The notes beneath the pieces are model-generated. The model ran no database searches. It had not been told where the DNA came from and saw only the letters and a program-made list of their open reading frames with translations. Source: Ciborinia camelliae (lineage: Eukaryota; Ascomycota; Leotiomycetes; Helotiales; Sclerotiniaceae). From it: a stretch of 64,000 nucleotides of DNA. Numbering within the stretch: the stretch's first letter is position 1; the number at the start of each line of letters is the position of its first letter. The stretch is taken from assembly GCA_025890175.1 (NCBI GenBank), contig JANPYM010000004.1:186001-250000 (forward strand). The letters run 5' to 3'. A program made the translations under genes and the position numbers. Of this stretch, positions 23,754 to 38,602 are shown one piece after another.

Positions 23754-24333
23754 ATATATATATTTTTTTATATATTGTTTTTTATTTATTTATACATTTT
23801 ATATTTTAATAATATTTTAATAACATTTTTTTGTTTTTAATTTATATTCTTTATTTTTGTTTATAATTATATTGTTATCAAATAATTATTATTTGATAAT
23901 ATTAATTTAATAATAATATTTTTTTATTCCCATTTATCTATATATATATTTTTTTTATATTATATCTTAAATTTTATCTTTTTCTAATTTTAATTTTATT
24001 ATTTTTATTTTAATGGTATTTTTTAAAAAAAAAGTTTATATTATTAATAAATATATTAATAAATTATTAAAAAAGATTTATTTTTTAATTTAATCTTTTT
24101 ACAATTATTATATATATTACTTTTATAATTTGGATATAAATTCGGATTTTGTTTATATATATATATATAAAAAATGTTTTTATTATTATATTAATAAAAG
24201 TTTATACCAAAATATATATTTTATTTATTTATTTATTTATTTTTTGTTTTTAAATTAATTTATTGTTTATAGATTTTTATTAAATATTTAAAGTTTATAT
24301 ATATCACTATTGTAATTATGAATGTATATATGT
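23754..24333. other. AT-rich, no gene
   Basis: Very AT-rich with TA and TTTA runs. No open frame of interest and no element ends. Confidence 0.6.
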
Positions 24334-24534
24334 TGTGACAGGGGTCACCCCTGTCAGTCACGTGACCCTGTCACGTGCTTTCGCCTGCGCGCGAGCTAGC
24401 GCGGCCTAGGCGCGGCATGCGTCTATATTAGGGTACTCTCACCTACACCCTCTTAGCTAGAATATTATTAATACTATAATAAGTTTTATATTTATTGTTA
24501 TTAATTATCCTATTATTATATATATATGTTTATT
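24334..24534 (+). mobile_element. Probable solo LTR of a GC-rich family
   Basis: It begins TGTGACAGGGGTCACCCC and contains the hairpin GACAGGGG-TCA-CCCCTGTC, the sites GTCACGTGAC and TCACGTGC, a GCGCGCGAGCTAGCGCGGCC core and CTATATTAG. TATGT stands before it (24329-24333) and at 24535-24539, so it may end in TTATATA (from TTCACA-like by RIP). The right end is uncertain. Confidence 0.55.
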
Positions 24535-27500
24535 ATTTTGAAATAAATCAATATTAATTAATAAATTTTACAAATTAGAAATTTAGATTATAATTAGAAA
24601 AGATTTAATTTTATTATTATAAAATGTTATTAATATTTGTATATAAACAATTTAATTGAATGTTAATAAATGTTTTTTATAAAATTAAAAAAAATTTAAA
24701 GGATTTTAGGTTTTAATTATTTTGATATAAAAAATATTATTAATATTAAATATATTATTTTTAATATAATATTATTTGTTAAAAACTAAATTTTGTGTTT
24801 ATTATATTCCAATTCGAATTAAACAAAAATCTATTATTATATTTTTTTTATTTATTTATTCACCTATATTTTTTAATATAATACAATTATTACAATTTTT
24901 TTTTAAAAAAATAATAAATAAAATTTACATATTTTTATTTTTATATTTCCTACCAATTTTTTATTAAAATTTAATTTTTTTAAAATATTTTATAAAGATT
25001 TATTATTTTTATATTTTTTATTTATTATAAATTTGAATATTTTATTTTTCGATTTTATTTTGTTTAATATTTATTTAAAAATTTTTATAATTTCAAAAAT
25101 TATTATATATAAGCTTTATGAAAATATTGAATAATTTAAATATTATAAATCTTTATTTGAAATAATTTATAATTACTTAATTATAATATACAAATTTTGG
25201 ATTTTTATATTTTTTTTCGTTAAAATTTTGTATTTTATTTTTTATTAATTTATTTAATTAATAATAGTTTTTTTATAAATTCAATCCAAAAAATTAATAA
25301 ATTTTAAAACTTTAAAATTAATTAATAAATTCAAATCATTATTAATCTTTGTAATTTCCAATTTATTTCCATCAAAGCCAATTTCAAGATTTTTTGTTAA
25401 AATAATTTTTGATATTTTAAAAAAATATAAATTTAATAAATTATTTTTTAAAAATAAATTTAATTTGTTAAAAGTTTTTATATAAAATATTTAAAACTTT
25501 TTTTTTTTAAACGAATTTAATATTAAAAGAAGAAATTTATTAATATTAATTTTTTATATATTTTTAAAAATAATTTTAAATTATTTAATTTTAATGTTTT
25601 TGAAAAAATTAATAAAATTGATTTAAATTATATATATATAGAATTTTGATATAGCAAAATATATGTTAATTTAGATATTAAAGCTTTTATTGTTTTATTT
25701 GAATTATTATAATAAAAAAGTTTTATTAATTAAATTATAAAATAATTTTAATAAACAATTTATAAAAAGAAAAAATTTCAATTTCAAAAAATTAATTATT
25801 TTTTATATCTATATATCTTTATATTTTTTATTTATATTTTTTTTGTTTATTAATTAAGCCTAAAACTATTAATTATTAATAAATTTTCTAAATCCTTTTT
25901 AAAACAAAAAAAAAAATTTAATATAAATTCTTTTAATTATTTATTCAATTTTAAATTATTTTTTATATTAATAAAATTATATTAGAATTCGAATTATAAC
26001 TATATTTGAGGACTTTAATTTAAAACAAAGTATTTGCAATTAATCAAAAAATCCTTAAAACCCATTTTATAATTATATTTTATACAATCCCCAACCCCAC
26101 AATTAATTACAATACCATAATATACAAACATACTATAATCTATAAAAACTAATCCATACCAATATATAAATTCTTTGTCTTACAATACAAATTAATATAA
26201 AACAAACCTTGGCAATAATACAATATTTTAAAAAAATATTTATATCTAATTTCTTCCTTTTCGCTTCAAATAAATTCAATAAAATCAATTTTACCCCAAA
26301 TAACAAAGATTTTTATCATTTGTTTATCAAAAATAATCTTTATCAAACTATAATTTATTATTTAATATTATTTTTTATAAAAATCGAAATTAATTATACA
26401 ATTATATTTTACCATTTTATGAATTCGCAGAATCAAGTTCAATTTCAAAGTATTATGTTTTATTGTTGTATTATGTAATATTCTTTTTATATTGGAGGCT
26501 ATTTTTTGAAGATATATTATTTTTAAAGGTCGTTTTTGAATGGTTATAAATTATTGATTTATATTTTTTAATTAATTTATTAATCGAATCTTGATTGTAT
26601 TTAATAGTTTTAATTTTAATAATTTTAAATTTGTATATAATTTTATAATAATATATAAATTGAATAAAAAAAGGTAGATATATATATTGCGATATACGTT
26701 ATTTAATAATATTAATTTAATAAAAATTAGTTTCAAAAATATTGATTTATATTAATATTAAATTAAAATTGAAATCGAAATAATTGATTTATGTTTATTT
26801 GTTGAATAGCTGTATTCAATTAAATATAACCTAATTTATTTATTTATTTATCTATTTAGTTGAATAATTATATTTAATTGAGTATAGTTGAATTTATTTA
26901 TTTATTTATTTGCTTAATTGAATATAATTGAATTTATAAATTCGAAATTATTAAAAATTTATAATAAAGTTTATATTTATTATTAAACATTTTATTTGTT
27001 ATATTTGGAATTGAAATTATTGGATTAATTTTTGTTGCAAAATATTATAAAAAAAGCTAGGATTTTTTAATAAAATATAATATATTAATGTTAAATTTTT
27101 TTTTTTTTATTAAATTTATTTTTTTTTATTAAATTTTTTTTTTTTTATCAAATCTATTTTCTTTTATTAAAATTTTTTTTTTTTTGAATTTATTTTTTTT
27201 ATATTTTTTTTTATTTACAAATATTATTAAAAGTATAAAGAATAAAAAGTAATTAATTGTTTTAATTGAATATAACGATTAAATGAAAAAATAATTTTAA
27301 AAATAATATATATAATTTAAATAATATAAAAACATTTAATATTTTTATTTTTAAATAAAATAATATATATTAATAATTGAAAATGAAGGTTTTGATTTTG
27401 ATATTAAAAAACTAATTAAATTATTTCGATTTTTAGTAAAATGATATTTTTTTTAAATTAAAATGGATTTTTTTTTAAAAATTCGTTATTGTTGTAAATA

Positions 27501-30500
27501 TAAAATTGGAAAACCTTTTTTTTTAATTAATTTTTAAAAAAAAGGTAGAGGATTTTTTATTATATATATTTTATACAAATTTATAAAAAGTTTATTTAAT
27601 TTTATATTAAAAAATGATTTATTTATTATAAATTCTAATAAACGTATTAAACGATTTTCAAATTTTTAATTTTTTCAAATAATATCAAGCAATATATAAC
27701 GTATTATAAATATTAATATACAAATTGAAAATCTTTTATATTTTAATTAATATTTTTTTTAGTATTTAGAATTTTTTTAAAAGATATCAAAAAATAAGCA
27801 AAGATAAATTATTTATTAATATTTAATTTTTATTTTTTAATTTGTATTAATTTAATATAATAAAATATTTAGAGATGAATAATTTATTATATTATTATTA
27901 TTTCAATTTGTTGTTTAAATATTAGTATTATTTTTTTGAAATTTTTAAGAATGGTGGAGATTTTCCGATTTTATTTTTTTATTATTATTTTAATATTAAT
28001 TTTAACAAAAATAATAGAATATATATTTTGTTTAATTTATTATTTATATATTAATATTATTATTTTAGGATTTTTAAAAATAAATTTGATTTTTATATAG
28101 TAATTTTTCTTTAATTTTTTAATTTTAATAAAAACAATAGAATGTATAAAAAAATATATATTTTGTTTAGTTAATTATTTGTATATTAATATTATTTTTT
28201 TGGAATTTTTAAGAATGGTAAAGATTTTTAAATAAAAAATAATATTTATTGTTAAATTATAATTATTATTTATTATTTTTTTTTTAATTATTATTATATT
28301 GAAGAATTAATGATTTAAAATTTAATAATTTATTTTTTTTATTAATTTTAATATTTTTTTTGTTTTTGAATTTAAACAGTTTATATTATTTATTATGTTA
28401 AATATAATAACAAATAAATTGAAACTTAAATATTATATCGAATATTATATTGATAAAAAGAAAAAGAAAAAAAAAAAATATAGATCAAAATTCAATTTTT
28501 AAAAAACGAAAAATTAGAATTAAAAAATTTATAATTTCAAATTTATTTCAAATTTATATTAATAATATAATAAATAATAATGATTTTTATAAAGATTATT
28601 TAATTATTAGAAGATTTAAAAGAAATTGAATGTTTAAACGTTTTATATATTAGTTTTTTAAATAATATAATAAAATAATATTATTATTTAATAATTACAA
28701 AATTTATATTAATGTAAAACAATTTATAAAACCAAAATATTAAAAAAAAATCAAAAAATTTTATTAATAATTAAATAAATATATAATAAAAATTTATATT
28801 CGATATAAAAAAAAATGATTTGATATACGAATAAACAAAATAGTATTTAGTATATATAAACAATATATTATTATTAATAAATTTTTATATTACAAAATTT
28901 AGGATTTATATATATATTCAAAAATTAATATTATAAATTTTAATAAATAATTAAAATTAAATAAAAAGTTTTTATTTAAATATATAATAATAAAAAAGAT
29001 ATATATTGTTAAGGTATATGTTTATATATAAATTAAATATTTTTATAGGGTTCAATATTGATATATAAAATATTATTATTATTTTTAATAAAAAATATAA
29101 AAAAATTTTAAATTTTTATTAATTTTATTAAAAAAAATCAATATATTTATTTTTAAATTTATAAATAATAATATTAATATGAAATTTAATGATAAAAAAA
29201 TCTGATAATAATTTGAACAGAATTTTGTAATACAAAAATATATAATTTGAAAATAGTTTATTTAATTAAAAACAAATTTTCGGAAATATATTTATATAAA
29301 TATCGATTTACAACAATTAAACCTTTTTCTTATTAATAAAAATATTAAATATTAATTTTATTTATATAATAAATATATATTTAAAAATTAAATTTTATTA
29401 AAAAAAATAATAATATATAAAAAATATCTAAATTATATTATTTATCCAAATTACAAATATTTTATTTTTAAAGATTATTATTTTAAATATAATAATTATA
29501 TAAAATATATTATACATAATAATTATTATTATTCTAAATATTAAAAATATTATAAAATAAAAATATATTTATAATAAATTTTTAAATTTAATAAAAATAA
29601 TAATTTAAATAATAAAGACTATATATTGTTAATATAAAAATCTATAATATTATATATTCTAAACCAAAAAACAAAAATTTAGATAATTCGAATTAAATTT
29701 AATATTAATAATAAATTGATTAAAGATAATAATAAAAAGTTTTTGCTATTTCTAATTTAATTATTTAATATTTTTATTGAAAATTTGCTAAAAAATTATA
29801 TTGTAAATAATAATAATAATAATAATAAAAATAAAAATTTTAAATAAAATTTTAAATAATAATATTTTTAATAATAATAAATTAAATAATTTTATAAATA
29901 AAAAAATTAATATATTTATATTCAAAAAAAAAAATTAATTAATTTAATTATAATTTAAAATTCTAACTTTTTCCTTTCAATTTATTCCAATTAATTTTAA
30001 TAATATAAATATACATATATATATAATAATATTTCCAACCCTATTTTCTTATAATAAAATAGACTTTTAACAATTTAAATAAAAAAAAATATTTTTAAAA
30101 AATTAAACAATTTATTTTTTAAAATATTAAAATAAAAAATTCGAAAAACATTTAAAATAAAAGTTTTTCGTTTGAAATAAAATATTAATAAAACAATTAA
30201 CAAAATTAACTAATTATTATATTTCAAAAAATAAAAATTGAAAACAAATAAATAAAAAAAAATTAAAAAATATATTTTAAGAAAATAATAGAATTATTTT
30301 TTCAATTATTAAAACAAAATATAATTTGATTAAAATTAAACTATTTTAAAAAAAAACAAAAATTAAAATTACAATTTATACCAATTGTTTTCAATATTTT
30401 TTTTCTATTTTTATAACATTTTTTTATACCAATATACAATAACAAAATTTGCAACATTTTATATCAAATTATAATAAATATTTTAATATAAAAATAAAAA

Positions 30501-33500
30501 AAACTAAAACTAAAATTATACAAAAAAATTTATAAAATTATTTAATATATACTGCTTAATAACTTAAACTTAAATTTAAAATATTTTTTATTGAAATATT
30601 ATAATTGTATCTGAAAATCGTTAATTAATAATAGCGATATAAATAATAAATATAAGATTCAAAATATATTTATACTATATTTTAATATAAAAATAAATTA
30701 TTTATAAATTCAAAAATAATAGCAAAACAAAAAATATTTATAATTTATTAAAATAAAAAAATAACTATCCAAAATCCTGATTTTATTAAATAAAAATTTG
30801 AATTCAATTTAACTTTATTATTAATTATCAAAATTATTAATATAATTAAATAATATATAGATTTTATTAATAATTTCTAAATATATTTTAAATATTAAAA
30901 AAATTATTATTTAAAATTGTAATAAAATTTTAAAGATTATTATTATTACAAATTTTGATTTTTTTATAATTTTTTGAAAAAAATTTGTATAATTAAAAAT
31001 ATTAATAAAAAAATAAAGAAATTTGTATTTTAACAAAACTATACACTTTTTAATTAAATATCATTAATAATTACAATAGATTGAATAAAAAATATTGATA
31101 TTCAATTATTAATAATATTAAAAAAAATAATTAAATATTATTACAAATATAAAAAAAAAAAAAAAAGAAATTTTAATTATACTAAAATATAAAAATAAAT
31201 ATTATATATCAAATAAATAAAAAGATTTTATTATTTTTATATATATAAAAGATTTTAAATTATTTTATTATCGAAAAAAATTGGTTTATACAAAAAGTAT
31301 TATATATCTTATTAGATTTAAATATATTAAAAATATTTCAAAAATACATTAATATAAATTTATTATCAAATAAAAATAAAATTAAATATATTATGAATAC
31401 CGTAAAACAATTACAAATTATTAAATTAAGATTATAACAATATTATAAAAAAATAAAAAAAAATCTAAAATTTTTTATTTAATTTAAATTATATTTAATA
31501 TATATAATATATATAAATTAAATATATAACTTTGATTATTATATTTACAAATATCAAAATATTATTTTTCAAATTATTTTTTATTATTTAATATATAAAA
31601 CAAATCTAAAAAATTTGAACTAAAACAATTACTATTATTTTAAAATATTAATAAATTATATTTTTATTAATATACAAAATCTTTTATTTATTAATAATAT
31701 TTAATATAATATTTGGATGAAAATATTTTAATATTGTTAAATTATTTATAATTATAATATTAAATTTGATTTTTTTTAATAAATAGATATTAATTTGAAA
31801 AAAACAAACAATAAAATTAAAAAAATTGTAAAAAATAAAAAATTGAAAATTAATAAAATTTAAATAAAAGTATTTTCCAAATAACGAAATATTAAAAAGA
31901 TTGATAAATTGGATATAAAAAATTGATTAAAAAATTATATATTTGATTAGAATATATATATTGACAAATATATTATTATATTAAATATTTAACAAAATAC
32001 AAAAAATCAAAAAAATATAAATTATAATTTGAATAATATTAATAAATTTGAAATTTTAAATAAAGTATAATAATGAATATATAATAAATAAATTGTTTAT
32101 TTTAAACAATTATTTATCGATTTAATTATTAAACTTTTAAAAATAAATTTAAATAAAATAATTGAAATTAAAAAAATATATATAATTTTGTAAATAAATA
32201 AAAAGATTTAATATTTAATAAAAAAAATAAAAATTATTATTTTTATAATTTTTAAAATAATATTAACCGAAATTATTATTTTTGGATTTAAAAATAATAT
32301 TATTTACAATTTTTTAAAATTATTAATTAATAAACTATTTAAAATTATTAATTAATAAACTATTTAAAATTTTAAATTTTAATTTGTTAAAAAGATATTA
32401 ATAAATATTTAAATATTGTAAATATTTTATTATAAATAAAAAATCTATAATTAATATTAAATTGTTAAATTAAATTAATTATTAATTATAATAAATATTT
32501 TCTAAAAATAATAATTTTTTTAAAAAGTTAAATATTTGTTTTATAAAAAAAAATTTTTAATTTAATTTTATTTTAAATTTTTTAATATATTATTTAATTT
32601 TATATAATTAAATTAATATTTATAAATATTGTGGAATAAAAATTTATAAAAATCTGGATATTATTTGGCAATTTATTAAGGTAATAAGACAAATTGGGGA
32701 TATATTATAAAATTTTATATTTTATTAAATTTTAAAAAAATTATATTTAAAAACATTATTTATAAATAATTAACAATTTTTATTATAACGAAAAATATAT
32801 AATTTGGATTTTGCAAAAATAATATTATTTAATAATATTTTATAATTTTTTTTAAAAATAAATTAAATATATTAATATAATATTGAAAAATTAATTAAAA
32901 TTAAATAATTAATTAAAAAAATAAAGGTTTTGAATTAAAAGTATATGAATACAAAGTATATTTTTAGATTTATTGTAAGCGATTTGAAGTTTGAATTTTT
33001 GTTTTATATTAAATTAAAGGTTATGTTAATAAATAATATATAAATGAAATAGGGATTAATAAATGAATTATAAAGTAAAATTTGAAATATAAGTTAAAAC
33101 GATAAATTGAAGTTAAATAAAGATATATTAAATGTAGTTTTAATGAAATTTGAAAATTATAGTAATTTAATGTTTGAAGATTTTTAATATTTGATGGTAA
33201 ATAATAATAAAAAAATAATGTTAATTTTTTTTAAAAATTATAAATTTTTTTAAATAAATAAATTATATATAAAAACAAATATTTTATTAATAATAATTTA
33301 TATAATTATTATTTATAAGTTTTAAAAAATAACGTTAAATAAAATAATTTTAAATATATCTTTAAAATAAAATTTTATTTTTAATTTTAATTATATTATA
33401 ATTTTATAAATAAAAAAGATAATCGGATTGTTATTTAATAGTTTATTTAATTTTAAAAGATTTTTGTAAATTAAACGAAATATTATTAAAAAGAAAGTTT

Positions 33501-34228
33501 GTAATCAAAATATTAAGTAATAATAATATTTTAAAGATTTTGAAGTAGAAAAACAATTAAATATATTAGATATAATAATATTAATGAAATTAAAATTAAA
33601 AAATAATAATAAAAGCAACGAATTTGAAATAAAGCTGTAAAATAAAAAAGATAATCAAAAAAATGATATAAATAATGAAAATGAAAATAATGTTGAAAAC
33701 GAAAATTGATTTAAATTTAATTAGTTGTAAAGTAAATATTGTAAAATAATTTTGAGTATTAATTAAATATTTAATAATAATAAATGATTTTTGATATTAT
33801 TAAATTTGAAATAAAGAATTAATAATCAAAATTATATTTGTTAAAGATTTATTATATATTTAATATATATAATATTAAATATATAACTAATTATTTTTTT
33901 ATTATAACAATATATAACATTTTCTATATAATAATATACTTTACATTTTACTTTGATTATTAATTTCATTTTTTTTAAATATATTTATTGTTTATAATAA
34001 TACAATTATAAAATTCAATAATAACTATTAATTGTTTTATTAAAAATCAAAATAACAAAATATTTAATTCTTTTTAATATACTTTATTTGTTCTTTATAT
34101 AAATATTTAAATTCTTTCAAACTTTCTCAAATTCGATTTTTTCAATTTTTAAATTTTATAACAACTTTCGTTATACTATACAAAGTATTAATATTTTTTA
34201 TAATATTAAAATTTTTATTTATTTTAGT
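24535..34228. other. Long RIP-degraded AT-rich block without recognisable genes
   Basis: Nearly ten kilobases of extreme AT content. All frames are short and full of stops. The strand that keeps G changes from segment to segment (for example C is kept around 26030-26300, G around 32940-33180), which points to several elements mutated on either strand. The only frame of note, 26209-26478 on +, has an Asn/Ile/Phe-rich composition typical of AT noise. I could not identify any element here. Confidence 0.6.
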
Positions 34229-34445
34229 TTTTATTAAAACTATAATATTCTTTTTTATATTTATTATAATTTCTATTAAAACTATAATATTCTTTTTTAT
34301 ATTTATTATAATTTTTATTAAAACTATAATATCTCTTTTCGTATTTATTACAATTATTACTAAAACTATAATATTTCTTTTTGCATTTATTATAATTACT
34401 ATTAAAATTATTTCATTTTATTTTTTATCTATTATAACTTTTATT
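34229..34445 (-). repeat. 42-bp tandem repeat (5 copies), in frame on the minus strand
   Basis: The anchor ACTATAATAT recurs at 34239, 34281, 34323 and 34365, with a diverged copy near 34407, so the spacing is exactly 42 bp. On the minus strand this reads as a 14-residue repeat, YKKEYYSFNRNYNK with variants (CKKKYYSFSNNCNK, YEKRYYSFNKNYNK). Tyr/Cys exchange fits G-to-A decay. It may be a repeat domain of a transposon protein; I do not recognise it. Confidence 0.7.
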
Positions 34446-36569
34446 GAAATTTTTTTATTCCTTTTTTTGCCCCTAATACATAATATAATTCAAAATTATA
34501 ATAAAACTAAAGATTATAATAAAATTAAAAATTATAATAAAATTATAATAAAGCTAAAAATTGTAATCAAATTAACTTCAAACAAACAAACAATCTTCTT
34601 CAAAAACTAAACCATCTTAAAAATAAATCAAAAATTAAAATTTTAATTTATAATTTTTTTTAAAAATTATTAAAATAAAATAATATTATAAATTTATTTT
34701 TTTATATTTCTTTTTTTAATAAATTTAAAATAAATATTATAAATAATATTTTTAAATGCTTTTAATTATTTATTAATAAATACATTTTATACAACTTCCT
34801 ACATCATTTATCTTTTTTCCAAAAATTTCAATTTCAATATTAAAAAATATAAAAAAGATTATCGAAATTCAATTTATAAATATTTCTTTATCTTATATTA
34901 ATTCTAATAAAATTTTCAAAAATCAAATTTATACAAATTTAATACAATTTATATTTAAAATTATATTTGAAATTAAAAAAACAAAAAAAACTAAAAAAAA
35001 AAATTAAATAAATTAATACAATCAATTAAAATTTTTTTTTTGAAAATTATTATAAACAAAAAAAATCGAAAAAAGTATTTTTGTTTATTATTATTTAAAT
35101 TAAAATTTTATAATTATTTGAAATTTTAAAAACGTTTTTTTAAATAAAACTTTTAATAATATAAAAAATATATATACATTACTATACAAAAACTTTATAA
35201 AACTAAATAAATATTTTCAAAATTTTTTTTAATTTAATATATTAACAAATTTTCATTTTAGATTTTTTATTTTTTAATATTTGTTTTTTTAAAAGCAAAA
35301 AAACGAATTAATATCAAACAAAAAATATAATTATTATAATAAATATCAATATTTATTTATTTTTGAAAAATATATTAACTTAATAAAATAATTATAAAAA
35401 AAATATACAAATTATATTATTCTCAAATAAAAATACAATCGATTTATATTTAAATAACAATAATATAAAATTTCTTTATTTTTTTAATATTTAAAAATAC
35501 AAAACTAACTTTTTTTAATTAATAATTAATTTTTATATCCCAAAAATCTTTTGATTAATAATATTTCTTGTATTGTTTTTTTATTTATTATTTTTTTTTT
35601 CAAAAAACTTTTTAAAAAACTTGTTATAGTTTTTTCGATAAAAATCAAATAAAAATATTTGGATAATAAACGTTTTTCGAAAATTATTATATTTATTTTA
35701 ATTTATAAAATCAAGTATTTTAAAATAATTAAGTTTATTAATATTTTTACAATTTTTTTTAAAATAATTAAATTTATTAATATTTTTATAATTTCTTTTT
35801 TAATATTTTTTGTTAAAATTCGTAACAATTTTTCTAAATATTTAAATATTATTAATAATATTTATAATTAAATTGTAAATTTTATAAAAAGTTATATTTT
35901 AAATATAAATAAATATATAAAGATTTATAAAGCTTTTTATTTTTTTATTTGTAAACATAAAATAATAAACAAAAAATTCGATCCCAATCGATTTTAAAAA
36001 AATTTTGAAAAATTAAGTTTACAATAAATATAAGGTTTAATTAAATTGCTAAATAATTTTTTTTAAAATTTTTTTAATATAACATAATAAAAAAATCAAT
36101 TAAAAAAAAACGTTTTTTTTATATTAAAAAAAATATTCATTTTTAATATTATTATAATTGATTTTTATTATTAATCAAATAATATATAAGTATTATTTAT
36201 ACAAATTGAAAATCTTATAATTTGGGTATTAATAAATAATACAATTAATATTTTGAATGTTTATAAATAAATAATTTTTATAATTAGTTAATTAATTTTA
36301 TTACAAATTAATAAAAATTAAATAATACATTATTTACAATTTATTTGCTTTTAATAATATAAAATATAATATTATATATAATATTATTATTTAATGTTGT
36401 ATATATATATAATATAATAAAAAAAATGTAAAAAAAATAAAATAAAAAATAAAAAATGGAAAATAGAAATATAAAATATTGGAAAATAAAAAATAGAAAA
36501 TAAAAATAAAAAATATTAAAAAATAAAAAATGAAGAATAGAAATATAAAAGCGATTTATTATAATTAAC
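34446..36569. other. RIP-degraded AT-rich block
   Basis: No gene. ATTATAATAAAA direct repeats occur near 34493-34560, and purine-rich AAAATAAAAAATGGAAAATAG motifs near 36430-36540. Confidence 0.5.
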
Positions 36570-36780
36570 GAATTATTATAATTAGCAATTTTTTACAATT
36601 AATATTTTATTAAAATTAATAATTTTTTATAATTAACATTTCATTAAAATTAATAATTTTTTACAATTAACAATTTTCTACAATTAACGTTTTATTACAA
36701 TTAACGATTTTTTACAATTAATTTTTTACAATTAATTTTTTACGATTAATTTTTTACGATTAATTTTCGATCAATTAAAT
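36570..36780. repeat. Imperfect tandem repeats (TTTTTTACAATTAAC-like)
   Basis: About a dozen units of 15-30 bp built on TTTTACAATTAA or TTTTACGATTAA. The units differ at C/T and C/A positions, so this is a decaying minisatellite. Confidence 0.6.
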
Positions 36781-37162
36781 TCAATATAAATAGGATTTCA
36801 ATATATACAGATTAAACAATAAAACATTAACAATTTTTTGTATATAATTTTTATATACATTTATTATATAAATAATATATTATTAGTAATTGAAGCATAT
36901 AACTATTGTTAGATAAAATATATAATCTTTGATTATATATTTCAAATAACAACAAATTCAATTTCAAAATACTATATTTTGTTATTATATTACATAATAT
37001 TATAATAGATATAATTTTTAAGCAAAACGAAAATCAGGGGTTTAAAAATTAACCTTTATAAATATTTTTAAAAATATAAAAAAAATAATTCTGCGAATCT
37101 ATAGTCTGAAAATAAAATTTTCCGCGACGGCTAGTAATTTATATATTATTTAATTTTATAAT
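36781..37162. other. AT-rich stretch with one less-mutated patch
   Basis: No gene. Bases 36940-37005 resemble 26415-26480 (both read TTCAATTTCAAA.TA.TAT.TT, then TTA.ATAATATT). Bases 37095-37135 keep some GC (TTTTCCGCGACGGCTAG). Confidence 0.4.
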
Positions 37163-37323
37163 TGTTGGATAAATCACGTGCCTACGGCACCCCCGCGCTA
37201 CGGCGCTAGCATGCGCTAGCGGGCATATATAGTTGATCTATAGCATAGTTTTTAGAGCTTCGAGCCAAATACACTGTATACTATAGTACATTTGTTTCTC
37301 CATCGCCCATGGTGATTCCAACA
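37163..37323 (+). mobile_element. Solo LTR of a third family, 161 bp, TSD ATAAT
   Basis: It begins TGTTGGATAAATCACGTGCC and ends GTGATTCCAACA, so the ends form the inverted repeat TGTTGGA...TCCAACA. ATAAT stands on both sides (37158-37162, 37324-37328). The core is GC-rich (GCGCTAGCATGCGCTAGCG), with CATATATAG as a likely TATA box. It is essentially free of RIP. Confidence 0.9.
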
Positions 37324-38220
37324 ATAATATATTTATAATTTTATCTTTATTTTCTTTAATTATATTATTTTTTTATTATATTACTTATTTAATTAAAAAA
37401 TCAGAATCTTAATATCAAAAATATTACAATTATATAATTAATATAAATAAATTATATTTTAATAATATAAAATATTTTAAAATAAATATTAATAATTTTA
37501 TTTATAAATATATAATTTTTATTAATATTTATAAATATTTATAAGTTTTTTATAATTAATAATTATAAATATTTTTGATTATATTAAAAAAATTAGTTTT
37601 AAATTATTATTATTATAATATTGTTAAATTATTTATTATTTTCGATATAATGTATATTTATATAATTATATATTTCGAAAATGAAAATTATTAATAGTTT
37701 ATTTAAAATTAATAATATAAAATAATATTATAATTAATTAAGAAATAATAATTAAATAAAATTTATAATAAATATTTTGAATTTTTTTTATTAAATTAAG
37801 AATCTTATTTTACGGATTATTTTTGAATTTTTAAAATAAAAGCTTTTTTTGAATTAAATTATTTAATGTTTGTTGTATTATCGAATTATATAAAATTGTA
37901 TATACTTTTTTTGTATCAAATTTCAATTTTTTTTAATCAAATTTGTAATTAAATATTATTAATTAAAAACAAATTAACAAAAGAATAAAGCAACTTTTTA
38001 TAAATAAATATTTTTATTATAATAAAAATTAATTATTATATAAAAACTTTAATAATTATTTTCGATTATTTTTTTATAAATAATAATAAATATATAATAA
38101 TTTGTAATATAGATTTTGATTATATTTTCAATATAAAAATCTTAATATTTTTATTTTATTTATTTTAAAAAAAATTATTATTCAAAAAATCATTTAATTA
38201 TAAAATAATAAAAAGTTAAA
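37324..38220. other. RIP-degraded AT-rich block
   Basis: No gene or element end that I can recognise. Confidence 0.5.
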
Positions 38221-38320
38221 AAAGATTATAGTAGTAGTAGTAGTAGTATTAATTTTCGTCTGGCGGATGTAGGCTTAGGGCCTGCGCCCTGGACCTCCCA
38301 AAAGATATAAAGATGTGTTA
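38221..38320. other. Short GC-retaining island after a TAG run
   Basis: A TAGTAG microsatellite (from about 38229) is followed by about 60 bp of unmutated sequence: GGCGGATGTAGGC, TTAGGGCCTGCGCCCTGG (which contains the small hairpin AGGGC-CTGC-GCCCT or similar) and ACCTCCC. It looks like the end of a mobile element but has no partner in this window. Confidence 0.4.
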
Positions 38321-38519
38321 AACTAAAGAATTTATATTAATAATTATTTCAAAAAGCATTTTTAATTTATAATGGGTTTTATTAGGGTTATTTGATTGTA
38401 ACCTTTTTATTTCATTTAAAATAAATATATATATTTTTAGAATTAGGTTTGAAAAGTATGATTTTAAAAATCTTAATTTAAATACTAATATAATATTTTT
38501 TTAAACTATTTTAAAGTTA

Positions 38520-38554
<35 letters not shown>

Positions 38555-38564
38555 NNNNNNNNNN
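38555..38564. other. Assembly gap (10 N) inside a poly-A run
   Basis: Ten N flanked by about 32-36 A on each side. The true length of the A tract, and whether anything lies between, is unknown. The minus-strand frame across it is an artefact. Confidence 0.95.
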
Positions 38565-38599
<35 letters not shown>

Positions 38600-38602
<3 letters not shown>

